A DNA stretch of 64,000 nt, taken from positions 136,949,213-137,013,212 of the forward strand of contig NC_133174.1 of assembly GCF_040802235.1 (NCBI RefSeq). Reading direction: 5' to 3'. Source of the stretch: Manis javanica (lineage: Eukaryota > Chordata > Mammalia > Pholidota > Manidae). Position 1 is the first letter of the stretch; each line of letters begins with the position of its first letter. Below the pieces are notes generated by a model that was not told the DNA's origin, searched no databases, and saw only the letters and a list, made by a program, of their open reading frames with translations. The position numbers and the translations under genes are program-made. Positions 48,470 through 62,599 of the stretch are shown here, one piece after another.

Positions 48470-48699
48470 GCCTCCCATTTGGGCGCGGGTCCTCCCCTCT
48501 GCCGACCCCAGGCCCTGCTCCTTATGCAAGTCCCCAGTCCCGTGATACCCGGATGAGGAAGTCAGGGCCAGCTGCATAGGTTCCGAGTACCCTGGAGCTT
48601 CTCAGGCAGACTCTTTTCGGGGGGCCCAGACTCCCTCACTCCTGCCGCGGGCTCCTCATCATGACTTCCCAGCAGGGCCTGGGCCCTCCTGTCCGATGA
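48470..48699 (-). repeat. Extra tandem copy of a MAGEA upstream segment
   Basis: The motif run GGCCCTGCTCCTTATGCA..GTCCCCAGTCCCGTGATACC..GATGAGGAAGTCAGGGC repeats in diverged form just downstream, in the 48700-48770 arm sequence (CTGCTCCTTAAGTCGGTCCC, then GGAGGAGGAAGTCAGGGC). The inverted arm thus carries this segment twice. Confidence 0.65.
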
Positions 48700-49731
48700 C
48701 CTGAGGGCCTGCTCCTTAAGTCGGTCCCAGTCCCTCTGAGGCGCGGAGGAGGAAGTCAGGGCACACCGCGTGTCATCACTCCACCCCGGGGCCTCCCATG
48801 GCTGACAGGCAGGGGCGGCTCCTCTGGGGCCCCTTCCCCTCCTCCCTCAGGGTCCTCACCACTATGCGTCAGGCATCCTCTTAATGTTGACCGGGCCCAT
48901 CATGTCCAACCAAGGCACTCAGTGCCCTGACACACACCTGAGTGACGTCTGCGGCCGTCTCAATGGGTCACCAACACGGGGGTTCCCTGGGCAGATGAAA
49001 CTGCTTGCAGTGGGCTCCAGGAGCACCCTCGGCCCTCCCTCCTGGCCTCCCGTTGACTCCCGGTGGGTCTGTGCCCCCGCCCTCGGCCCACCTTGGTTCC
49101 CTCAGACCAAAGCCTTCACGCTCACAATTCAAAATGGTGGACGGGGGCATGGGTGTGGCATGTGGGAGGCGGTGCCCAGCCTGAGGACCCTCCCAGGGCC
49201 TCTTTGAGCAATGGCATGGCCCCCCTGGATTCTTGGGCGGGGGCCCTCAGGCCTCCCCCGGGTTCTACCTGGGGTCCTTGCGGGTGACCTGAATCCGGCG
49301 TCTGACACCGAGGCCGTCCCGTCCCTCAGGCCTCCCGGGCAGAAGGCTAATGACATCACATCCGGATGCGGGGTCGGACCGCCCCCTGGAGGCTGCCAGG
49401 AGGAGCGCACAAGGATTCCGGGCGTTCCTCGCTCCGCCCCCTGGGCCTCCCTTAAGCCCCGCCTTCTCCCACCTGCCGCGGCTCACGAGGCCCAGAGCTC
49501 TGCCTCCCCAGGTCGTTAGTGGACGTGGTGTGGTGGTGGGATGGGGGAAGGTGGGGCAGTGGGGGGAAGAAGGGGGGATGTGGGTGGTCAGATGTTGGGT
49601 GCATGGGGGGAGGTGTGGGAGCGGGTGTCAGGAGGTGGGGGGGTTGTAGGGAGCTGTGAGGCGGGGTGAGGAGTGGGGTTTGCTGGGGGTGGGAAGTCGG
49701 TGGATGTGGGAGGTGGGGGCCAGTGTGGGGG
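48700..49731 (-). repeat. Inverted copy of the MAGEA upstream region (minus arm)
   Basis: On the minus strand this is the counterpart of 14632-15665: C-rich start, GC-rich promoter core with CATCCGGATGTGATGTCATT, and the following intron-like DNA. Translations of both copies share GDVCGRLNGSPTRGFPG and SWPPVDSR, which shows how close they are, although neither is coding. No MAGE coding exon follows it in its own direction, so it is an orphan promoter-like block. Confidence 0.85.
49351..49358 (-). promoter_or_regulatory. Decayed CRE-like site in the inverted copy
   Basis: On the minus strand this is TGATGTCA where the plus arm at 15030-15037 has TGACGTCA. The single C-to-T change removes the CpG. 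Confidence 0.55.
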
Positions 49732-50470
49732 TGTGATGGTGAGAGGTGTGGGTAAGTGGCTGTGGAGAGGTGTAGTAGTGAGGTGGTGTCTGGGTGGGGT
49801 GGTGACAGTTGGGGGATTCGGGGAGAGGTGTGGGAAGATAGGGGTTGTGAAGTTGGGGGACAAGATGTGGGGTGGTATGCAGCAGGGGGAGGGTTTTGGG
49901 GAATGGGGATTTCGTTGGCTGGGGCAAGTAGGTGGTGGAGGGAGGGGGGAAGAGGCAGTGGAGAGGGGTAGTAATGAGGTGGACTGATGGGGTGGGGGAA
50001 GGTGTGGCAGTGGGGGGAGAGGTGGGGGTATAGGTGGGGTGGGATGTTGGTGCGGGAGAGTTCTGGGGGGGTGTCAGCAAGGGCAAGTTGGTGGGTTGGA
50101 GGGAGCTGCAGGGAGGGGTGAGAGGTGGGGGGAGCTGGGGTTTGGGAAGTGGATGGGTGGGGGCGTTGGGGACCAGTGTATGGGCGCGGTGGTCAGAGGA
50201 GGGGTGGAAGGGGCCGTGGGAGGTGTAGTAGTGAGGTGTTGTGGGGGTGGAGTGAGGAGAGGTGGAGCAGGGTGTAGGATGCGGAAATGTAGGTGGTGCG
50301 AATTTGAGGGTGGAGGTGGGGTGGTGGGGGACAGGGGGAGGGCTGTGTGGGGTGGGAAGTTAAGTGGGAGGGTGTATTTGGGGTCTGGTGGCAGGGCATG
50401 CTGGTGGGTGGTGGGGCAGAAGGTGTGGTGCAGAGGGTTAGTAGTGAGGTGGGGTGGGTTGCCTCAGTGC
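49530..50470. repeat. Expanded G-rich degenerate tandem repeat
   Basis: About 940 bases of G/T-rich plus strand, almost devoid of C, built from irregular units that return every 200 bases or so. Landmark words are GGTGTAGTAGTGAGGTGGTG (49769), GGGGTAGTAATGAGGTGGAC (49964) and GGTGTAGTAGTGAGGTGTTG (50221), with GGGCCAGTGTGGGG (49717) and GGGACCAGTGTATGGG (50168). It grows out of the C-rich start of the MAGEA upstream block, which is only about 240 bases long at the other copy (14632-14870). Many runs of three or more G make it a G-quadruplex candidate. Open frames across it are compositional. Confidence 0.85.
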
Positions 50471-50519
50471 CCAGCATGACGACTCTATATCCGGAGGACC
50501 ATCCCGGACCCTCAGGGCT

Positions 50520-50648
50520 GCTGGCACATAGGATCCAGCTTCCATGAACACTGGCATCTAGCGGCTCCAGGAATCGGCAGCTGAAGCACTGAGGCACCTG
50601 TCCTGAGGTCGCAGAGCCACGGAGGACCAGGCTGAGCCAGGAGACAAG
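50520..50648 (+). other. Probable non-coding exon of the second MAGEA-like gene
   Basis: The donor GACAAG|GTGGGG at 50648 and the phrase TGTCCTGAGGTCGCAGA match the non-coding exon at 15756-15851. The 5' border is uncertain because the acceptor region has diverged. Confidence 0.5.
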
Positions 50649-50881
50649 GTGGGGGCGCCAAACCTGGATGTGTCCCCAGGGCTCTCACATACGGGATGGG
50701 TCCCCTCAGCTTCCAGACCCAGATCCTCAGGCTTGGCTAGCCCACCACCAGGGCCCCATCATTTCATCCTTTGGGTTCTGCATGGACAGACTGCCCGCGC
50801 AGCAGGGGAGACCCTTGGGTCCCTGTTGCCCACCTCCCACCATCACCCCTGCAGGCTGCCATTCCCCTGAGCAGTGTCAGC

Positions 50882-51745
50882 ATGCCTCTGGGCACCAGGA
50901 GTGTGCAGTGCCCGTTGGAGGAGGCCCAGCAGGAGCTGAGAAAAGCCCAGGGCCTGGAGGGGACACAGCTCTCACCCCAGGCCATGCCAGTCCCACTGGA
51001 GAGTGAGTCCCATGCCCATAGCTCCAGCAGCCGTGGGGACGAGGCCGCAGGGGATGCCAGGGCCTCTCTCCAAGATGCGCTGCGCAGGAAGGAGATCCAA
51101 CTGGTGGCCTTCCTGCTCCTCAAGTACCGCGCCAAGGAGCCGACCACGAAGGTAGAGATGCTGGAGCTGGTCGCCCAGGATCAGCAGGACCCCTTCCCTG
51201 ACATCTTCAGCCAAGCCTCCAAGGATTTGCAGCTGGTCTTTGGCATGGATGTGAAGGAAGTGGACCCCAGTGGCCACTCCTATGTCCTGGTCCCCACCCT
51301 GGGCCTCACCTGGGATGGGGTGACCGAAGAGCAGCGCCTCCCCAAGACTGGCCTCCTGGCGCTGCTCCTGGGCGTGATCCTCCTGTGGGGAGGCCGGGTC
51401 CCTGAGGAGGAAGTGTGGCAGTTGCTGAGTGCTGGGAAGGTGTACCCCGGGAGGGAGCACCTCATCTATGGGGAGCCCAGGGAGCTCATCACCGGGGTCT
51501 GGGTGCAGGAGCAGTACCTGGAGTACCAGCAGGTGCCCGACAGGGATCCCACTCGCTGTGAGCTGCTCTGGGGCCCCAGGGCCCACGCAGAGGCCAGCAA
51601 CATGCAGGTCCAGCAGTTTTTGCTCAGGCTCCTGAGCAGTCCCAGGGCCACGTGGGCTGGAGCCTCTGGGCTCCTGCTCTCCCCGACCCCATGGAAGTGG
51701 GTCTTTGTTTCCTCTGGCACGTTTTCCCGTTGCTCCTTTTCATAG
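50882..51745 (+). CDS. MAGE family A-like protein, 287 aa, altered ends
   Basis: The ATG at 50882 is chosen because it follows an acceptor (CACCCCTGCAG at 50854) by 27 bases, has A at -3 and opens with MPLGTRSVQCPLEEAQ, like MAGEA N-termini; the frame is open further upstream but that part is intronic. The linker to the MAGE domain is short, lacking the usual serine-rich stretch. The domain starts at residues 74-84 (IQLVAFLLLKY) and is better conserved than in the 16-kb gene: MDVKEVDPSGHSYVLVPTLG, LPKTGLLALLLG, YPGREHLIYGEPRELI, VQEQYLEYQQVPDRDPTR, LLWGPRAHAEAS. After about residue 245 it departs from the family (LLRLLSSPRATWAGASG), lacks the acidic C-terminus and ends in an unrelated tail, probably through a late frameshift. 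Poly(A) signal at 51974. Could encode a protein, with a doubtful C-terminus. Confidence 0.82.
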   Translation: MPLGTRSVQCPLEEAQQELRKAQGLEGTQLSPQAMPVPLESESHAHSSSSRGDEAAGDARASLQDALRRKEIQLVAFLLLKYRAKEPTTKVEMLELVAQDQQDPFPDIFSQASKDLQLVFGMDVKEVDPSGHSYVLVPTLGLTWDGVTEEQRLPKTGLLALLLGVILLWGGRVPEEEVWQLLSAGKVYPGREHLIYGEPRELITGVWVQEQYLEYQQVPDRDPTRCELLWGPRAHAEASNMQVQQFLLRLLSSPRATWAGASGLLLSPTPWKWVFVSSGTFSRCSFS

Positions 51746-51973
51746 AAAGGGGGATTAGCTTCAGCATCTGTTTCTGAATGACAACCACCCCCCTGTGTGT
51801 GCGTTCTTGAGCCATTTCACCAGTCAGTGCTATGTTGCTGTTTTGTAGACACATGGGGACACCTTCCATCTGCGTTTGTGATCCGGACCTAGGTCACATG
51901 GCATCGGCCTCGCCATTCCCTCAGAAATGTGCTGGAAACTAGCGGTAACATGGATGGTGCCCAGAAATGGAGA

Positions 51974-51979
51974 AATAAA
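51974..51979 (+). terminator. Poly(A) signal AATAAA of the second MAGEA-like gene
   Basis: It lies in the phrase AAATGGAGAAATAAAAGTAC, which resembles the end of human MAGEA transcripts (GGAGAAATAAAAG). About 230 bases after the stop. Confidence 0.75.
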
Positions 51980-52104
51980 AGTACAGTTGGTTAATTCTTG
52001 CCCCTGATTCCTTCTGGTGTGTCACTTTACAGAACTACAATACATACACATAACTGAACATGCTTCCTGTATTCAAGAAATGAGGAGAAATGTAAGGCCG
52101 GTAG

Positions 52105-52225
52105 ATAAGACCCCTGCTCCCTGGCTCAGGATTCCCAGGCCCTCCCTGGGCCTCTGCTCACTTGTAGGCCCTGTGTTAGCAGTGGGGTAAGGACACCCCA
52201 GAACCCTGACTGAGCAAGACTCCGT
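52105..52225 (+). repeat. MAGEA 3' flank, counterpart of 17560-17680
   Basis: Same ordered phrases as at 17560 (CTGCTCCCTGGCTCA, CCTCTGCTCACTTG, CCCTGTGTTAGC). After this the two loci are no longer alignable by eye. Confidence 0.7.
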
Positions 52226-53079
52226 GACCCCTCTGTCACCCACCCTGCAAAACCAACCGCAGGGCCACGCCTGGGGCCCGGGGGGAGGGGGCCCAGCAAG
52301 GGGGCTGTTCCTGTGGGCACCCAGGGCACCAGGACGGAGGGCCCAAAAGAGGGGGTGGCAGGCAGGCAAGGTCAGTCGGCCAGGCAGGCCCCGAGGCTGG
52401 CCCCCAGGCCGTGGGGCCTGCCACCCGGGGCTGGGCGCTTTCTCCATGGCTGCAGGGCTGTGCAGAAGCCATGGCAGGCCAAGACCGACATCGCTTTCCC
52501 CTCGGGGGGCTGTCCTCGGAGCCCAGTCAGCAGTGCTCTGCGGGAGTCGCGGGGCTGGGGGTCGGGGCCCATGCGGCGGTAGCACACACGGAGGGTCATC
52601 TCTGAGACCTCTGCAGCACTGAAGAGCAAACCAGTCTCCTCTCTCAAAGGGCCCTGGGTTCAGCAGGTACCTAATAAGGACCGTCTGACTGGCGCCCACA
52701 GGCCCCAGGGTGGAATTGTGGGACTGAGGAGGCTTGGTCGAGGTCGAGGGAGGCTGAGACTACATACCGCCTTGCTTCAACTAGACGGAAGACAGCGCCG
52801 TGGACAGACACACTTCCTCTTGGGAGGACGAGAGGAGCCTGATGTCCTGGATTCTCAACCCCATCGGACATTCGGTGACTCTGGAAACAAAGAGCATCAG
52901 CCAGAGGCCCTGCAGAAGACTTAGGCCATCAGCGGGCCTAAACCAACTCAAACCAATTCCTGCTGTCTGCGGAACGTGGGGCTGTGGTTTCCCAGGGCGT
53001 CCCCTTACTCTCTCGTTTCCCTCCTGCCAAACGGTCGAATCCAGCAGTGAAATGGACTTGCGTGGTGAGGAATCCCCAT
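52226..53079. other. GC-rich spacer between MAGEA-like gene and HSFX-like copy
   Basis: No gene is recognised. Open frames on both strands are compositional. Confidence 0.4.
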
Positions 53080-55015
53080 CACAGACGTGGCAGGTCCTGC
53101 AGCCATGACAGGCACTCAGGGGTGGCCCAAAGGTAGCCCCTCAGCCATGGGGTGCTGTGTGATTTGCACACTGAGAAACCTGGGAGGCTCAGCAGCAAGG
53201 CCTACCAGAGGCCTGAAGGAACTCATCTGGGTGGAAGGCAGGGGACAGCCAACTAAGGGGAACTCATCTGCCCAGAGAGTGACGGGCGCCTGGGCCCCTT
53301 CAGGCTGACTGTGGGCCGGCTGGCCTGCTGCCACGTCCTCTTTGAGGACCGGCACAGTGGCCTCGGCTGCCGTCCCAAGGATGGCTGGAGGAGCAGAACC
53401 GCTCCTGGCCAGGGTGGGCAGATGGTCTGGCTCTCATGTGCTTGGCGGCTCCTGGCCGTCCTCCTTAGAGGAGGGAAGGCCATCTTGCAGCTGGCTGGCT
53501 GGAGGTGCTGGGGTGCGGGGGTAACTCCCAGGGCTTCCTGCTGCCTCACCATCTGCCTTAATGAGGATTTCACACCCACTCTCCTCTTCGTCTGCACAAG
53601 GTGAGGGCAGTCTTTCTGAAACACAGGATGCTGTAGAACTATACCTGAGGTTCAAGATGTAAAGAGAAAAAGAAGGCCCCATCACAAAGGAGCTGGTTGA
53701 AACCAGCAACCACCAGACAGACTCCCATGTCACTGTCTCCAGTGGTCCTGAGGCCCCTGCCACTGTCTCCAGCAGTCCCGAGGCCTCTTGGGTGAAGGGC
53801 ACACCCCCAACCAGGAGCTGGGTGACCGCTTTTATGGCCTCAAGACTCTCTAACCTAGGGATCACGACTCACCCTTGAAAAATGGCTCCAACTGGCCCAT
53901 TAGGGGGTAAGCGCACACATGCGGTGAGGGGACTAGGCGTTTGTAGACCGGAAGTGAGGAAGATGCGGCAGCTCTCTGAGGGGTGCCAGCTGACAACCGA
54001 ATCGCCCCCTTGCTGGCAGTCACAGGCTCTTAGCCTCCAGGGGTCCCCGACCTTGGGAGGCGCAGTGTTTATTCCACCCTCCTTGGGCTTCAAAAAGTGC
54101 TCTGGGGCTAGCGCTGCCACGAGAGCAGCCAGAGGATGCTGCGCTTTCACAGGACGGGGCCTACATGCCCACCAGAGATTCAGTTGGAAGTTGTGGGAGT
54201 GATGGGTCACACAAACCCCCGGTGACACCTGTCCCTGAGCAGAAGGACGTGAAGATATGGGACTTTCAACAGTATCCCTGCAACCTGGCCGAGTCTCACT
54301 GAGCTCTCAGTGACGTGCAGCACCACGTGTAAGGCGTACAGAGCACTGACCGGGCTTCAGTGTGCTGTGAGGGGATCACCACGGCCTAAGTGCAGCTGAC
54401 ATCCCTCTTCTCACATAGATACCCAAAAAGGAAAAGAAAAGGGGAAAAAAGGCTTTTCTCCTTGTGATGTGATGTTAGGATCTACTCTGAAATATGCCAC
54501 ACAGCAGTGCTCCCTCCGGAGTCCCGTTGTACGTGAAATGAACCCCCCACCCCTGATGGAGCGCCCCCTTAGGCTTGGCACCCTCTGAGCACTGTCCCCG
54601 TACCAGCTCCTGGCTGCCATCAGCACCTCCTGACACACAGGTACCTGGTTCCCTGCTTCCCCCCACCCCCAACCCCAGACACAGGCCTGGGACTCCACCC
54701 CCCACCCCATCCCACCCCGCCAGAGCCCTGTGGCTCAGGTCCTGGGAGGTCTGTCCGCCCCTACCTTGCTCCGGATGTAGACAGATCTCCTGTCCATGAA
54801 AAATTTCGGAAGGCAGATGGGATGTGTGAAGTTCCTTATGCACTTTTGCTGAATCCATAGAGGTTAAGCTGGTGGGTGAAACTCTTCATACAGTCTGTTT
54901 CAAACACCCTGTGCCAGCTGTCCCACTCCAAAATCTCCTTCTGGAAGTTTCTCATAGATGCCTATACAGGTCCCCTCATTGTCCCACCAAATGGACGAAC
55001 GTGAGAACATGAGAC
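53080..55015 (-). pseudogene. HSFX1: HSFX-like pseudogene, minus-strand copy
   Basis: Minus-strand DNA-binding-domain block at about 55010-54845: FSRSSIWWDNEGTCIGIYEK, then, after a one-base shift, FQKEILEWDSWHRVFETD and SFTHQLNLYGFSKS, a clear HSF domain with the NLYGFSK signature. A second block from about 53720 carries FQKDCPHLV and TKRRVGVKSSLRQ (HSFX: FQRDSPHLLV, KRRVGVKS). Further on, STQMSSFRPLVGL resembles the C-terminal PTQMNSYGPVVAL of HSFX. The frameshift in the domain, a stop soon after NLYGFSKSA and further indels in the second block mark it as a pseudogene. It is a better-preserved relative of the plus-strand copy at 28 kb and lies between MAGEA and TMEM185A, as HSFX does in humans. 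The symbol names the family; the exact paralogue is unresolved. Confidence 0.83.
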
Positions 55016-56734
55016 TGAAGCGTGGCTGGCAGCACCTCTTCATGACAGTACAGTGCAGGATGTCACATAGGGGCTCAGGTTGCGTGGGGTTAGCATCAAA
55101 ACACAGCTATCAAGTGACCTCAGAAAGGGTCAGGATACCCGGTCCACCTGTCAGCTCGCCGACATCCTGGCCATTGAGCTGGGCAAGGTGACCCTCGTAT
55201 ATGGGTTTAACGTAACACGCCAAGTGCAAGCATTGGGTGCAAACCACCAGCTGTCTTCTCCTCCACCTCCTGGGGCCCAGCCAACCCACACTGGTGTCCT
55301 GATGGAAGGTCGTAGCGCCTTTGAGTCCATTGGCTTTGAGGGCCCTGAACGAGACAGACGTTTTTAAGCAAAGTCCAGGACGGGTGTCCACGGTCAAGGG
55401 CAGAGCCACATCATCCTTTTAACCCTTTCCTGGCCAGAGCAGTGACTGCGCCCTCAGACACCATCCACCTGGTGCCACTGGTCACCAGAAGGCACATGGC
55501 AGGTTGATGCTTTGGGAGTGGGTCAGCTAAGTGTCCCATCGCCACCTGGCAGATGGAGGAAGAGGAGGCGGCCTACCTTCCTGCCTCTCCTCAGCATGCA
55601 CATGCCGTCCCCCATGTCCACTGGGCAGATTGTCAGGCATGCCATCGGCCTCTCACATAGCTTACTCTCCTTGACCGACGTCTGTGGGGATGCCCATCCT
55701 GGTTGGTGCCCAGGCTTTGAGCTCTGCAATCCTTCTTTGGGCTGTGGTGCTGGGACATTCAGTAAGAGGCGGCCAGGCAGGGCAGCCTCTCTAGCACATT
55801 CTCTCCACATACAGGGCCACCCCCACTGACGCCCCCACCCACACACACATTCAATGATTCTAGGCGTGGGGCTCAGTGGTGTTCCAGAGATTGCCATGCA
55901 GCAGATATGCCTCCAAACTCGAGGCGTTGTCAGCCCAGGGCCCAGGCACTCTGGCCCAGTGCATGGGAGCAAGGGCTCTGCAGGCAGTGTGTGATGCCAT
56001 TGCCCAGCTGCCTGACTTTGGGGCCACCACGTAACCTCTCTCAGCCTCTGTGTCCTCACAGGAGCCACAGCAGTAGCATCTCCTCATGGGGGCCTGAGGG
56101 TTCACTGGGTTGTGCAGCAGGTAGTAAGGCACCTGACACTTGAGTCATAGCTATTGTGGTTACTGAAAAGGGCGGTTTTGTCCAACGGCACGTCTCAAAT
56201 CTAATGAGCTTAAGAAGTGATCCATCTGTGGCCGTGGGCTACCCACAGCAAGCCATTCTGTCACCCACAGGTGACAGACTTGTCAACTGCTGCCAACCAT
56301 GGGCTGAAATGCCACCTCCACCGAGCGCCTGCTCAAACACAGAGGCAGCTAGGGTGAGCTAGACAGAAACCATAGAAGGTTTTATTTCAAAGTAAGCCAT
56401 ACTCAGCCAGCTGCTGGTGTGACCAGGCAATGGCCCAGGACTGCTCAGAAACTGATTTCGGTTTCCGACTGCCCTGCCTTGGAACCCGAGAACACTCTCC
56501 TAAGGCTCCCAAGCCGTGACAACTGTGGCATGGCATTCCCCAGCCAAGGGGAGCACCTCCACGACACCTCTTTCCCACTGCATACCATGTGTTCAGGCTG
56601 TACCTAGACTCATTAGAAGTATCCAAGCACCCCCATATGCCTCAGCCACTTGTGGCAGGCAGCTAGAGGTGCCTTTTCATGGCTGAAAATAGTTTCGGTG
56701 TCCAGGGCCAATTTCTAAGGAAGACCCGCACAGT
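55016..56734. other. Intergenic DNA with a MIR fragment
   Basis: No gene is seen. A MIR-like core (GACTTTGGGGCCACCACGTA, CCTCTCTCAGCCTCTGTGTC) lies at about 55965-56160. Confidence 0.5.
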
Positions 56735-58102
56735 GCGCATGAAGCAGTTTATTGAACAGCTGACGGGAGCAAAAATAGTAGAGTGAGTTACATTTGTTAC
56801 ACACCAAGTAGGAATGGCTGCATCGTCCCGATCGCCCCTCATCTCCCCCGAGCAGAGCAGGCTTGCTGGGAGCTGGTGGTCGTGTATGCGTTAGACACCA
56901 GTTGAGCCTGGTTTAGACACGTTAGCACTGCCTGCTTTAAACCCACCATTGCTCTCCTGGGTGAGAACGTCAGTGCTCCTCTGACACTCCTTTAAAAATG
57001 ACCTCGTGTTCCTACGCAGAACAGCCTTATCCTGTAGGCTCTGCTTTCTTCCCTCTGACTCACGCATGGCTGTACCACCAGTTCATGGAGCAACTCCCTC
57101 CTATGTAACGGCAGAGGCCCAGCTGGAAGTGGTGTTGACGGGGACAGACAAAAGCCTCAGATGTTTGCATATACATGACTCTGCTGGCCATTTCCAGTCT
57201 TTGCACCTGCCTCCAGTATTCCAGTTTCAAGTTGTGCTCTAGTTTTCTGGCAAAGCCAATTTCCCCAGGATGCTAGAAAAGCACACAAACCATTTGTTGC
57301 TAATCGTGGCTGTTTCAGCAGGAGCAACTCCTATGCACATGGAGAAATTCAAGGGGGAAATGGCAGTGACACCTGCGTCTACTTCTGCTAGAGAAGACGT
57401 ATGTCTACAATACAAGCTTGTAAAAAAATACTTTAACAGAATATACTGCACAGAACTAGGATTTAACACGGCCTATTACAAGGCTAAAATATTTGTATAA
57501 ATACTATACAGGCACGGAGTCACTCCTTGAGAAAGGGCTCACGGATGGGGCCACTGAAGACTACTGTCGGCATGCCCAAAGAGAAACTACTTCCACGGCG
57601 GGGACACGGACAGGAATGAGGGTGTGGATGCACATGGGGTGCCAGAGGGGCAGATGGGTAGTTTCTACCCACTACACCACAGTAGGAGAAACTGAGCTCT
57701 GTGGGGAGACGTTTTCAATTAACACCTTCGATGGGAACTTCAGCACTTGGAGAACCAGCCACGCAGAAGTCCCTTCTCTTGCCTGCTCAGCCCTCCCACG
57801 GGTCCGAGCCAGCTGCTCAGGTGCCCCCCTAGAGGGAGCTGGCTTCCCTCTCACACACATGCTCCTTTCAGCACATCCACATGCTCTGACGCACACCCCA
57901 CACCACACTGCCTTCTGGTCACCTGCCACCTGAGTGTCCTGTCATGGTGAGTCACTGGGAGGCACTGAATGCAAACAAGACACGAGAGGGAGGAAGCCGG
58001 AGACCCAGCGCCAATTCCAGTCCTGGGTGGGGCGAACAAACAGGCAAAGGTAGAAGAGAATGTGTGTCCCGGCCTTCTACGCTCTGTCCCGGGAAGTGGC
58101 AT
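56735..58102 (-). other. TMEM185A: 3' UTR of TMEM185A with poly(A) signal at 56748-56753
   Basis: From the stop of the last coding exon to AATAAA on the minus strand (TTTATT at 56748-56753 on plus) is about 1.35 kb without other features, a reasonable UTR for this gene. The transcript end is inferred from the signal only. Confidence 0.55.
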
Positions 58103-62581
<4,479 letters not shown>

Positions 62582-62599
62582 CTAAAAATGAAGAGAAGA

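Noticed and set aside
48884-49287. Protein-level similarity between frames at 15101-15505 (minus) and 48884-49287 (plus)
   Set aside because: Similarity comes from the inverted DNA duplication; frames are not preserved by selection (frameshifted relative to each other).
49530-50470. Interstitial telomere or subtelomeric repeat
   Set aside because: No run of TTAGGG; units are long, irregular and derived from the MAGEA upstream block.
50771-50881. Upstream ATG extension of the second MAGEA-like protein (324 aa)
   Set aside because: The extension lies before a good splice acceptor at 50854 and shows no MAGEA N-terminal resemblance; the 50882 start matches the family.
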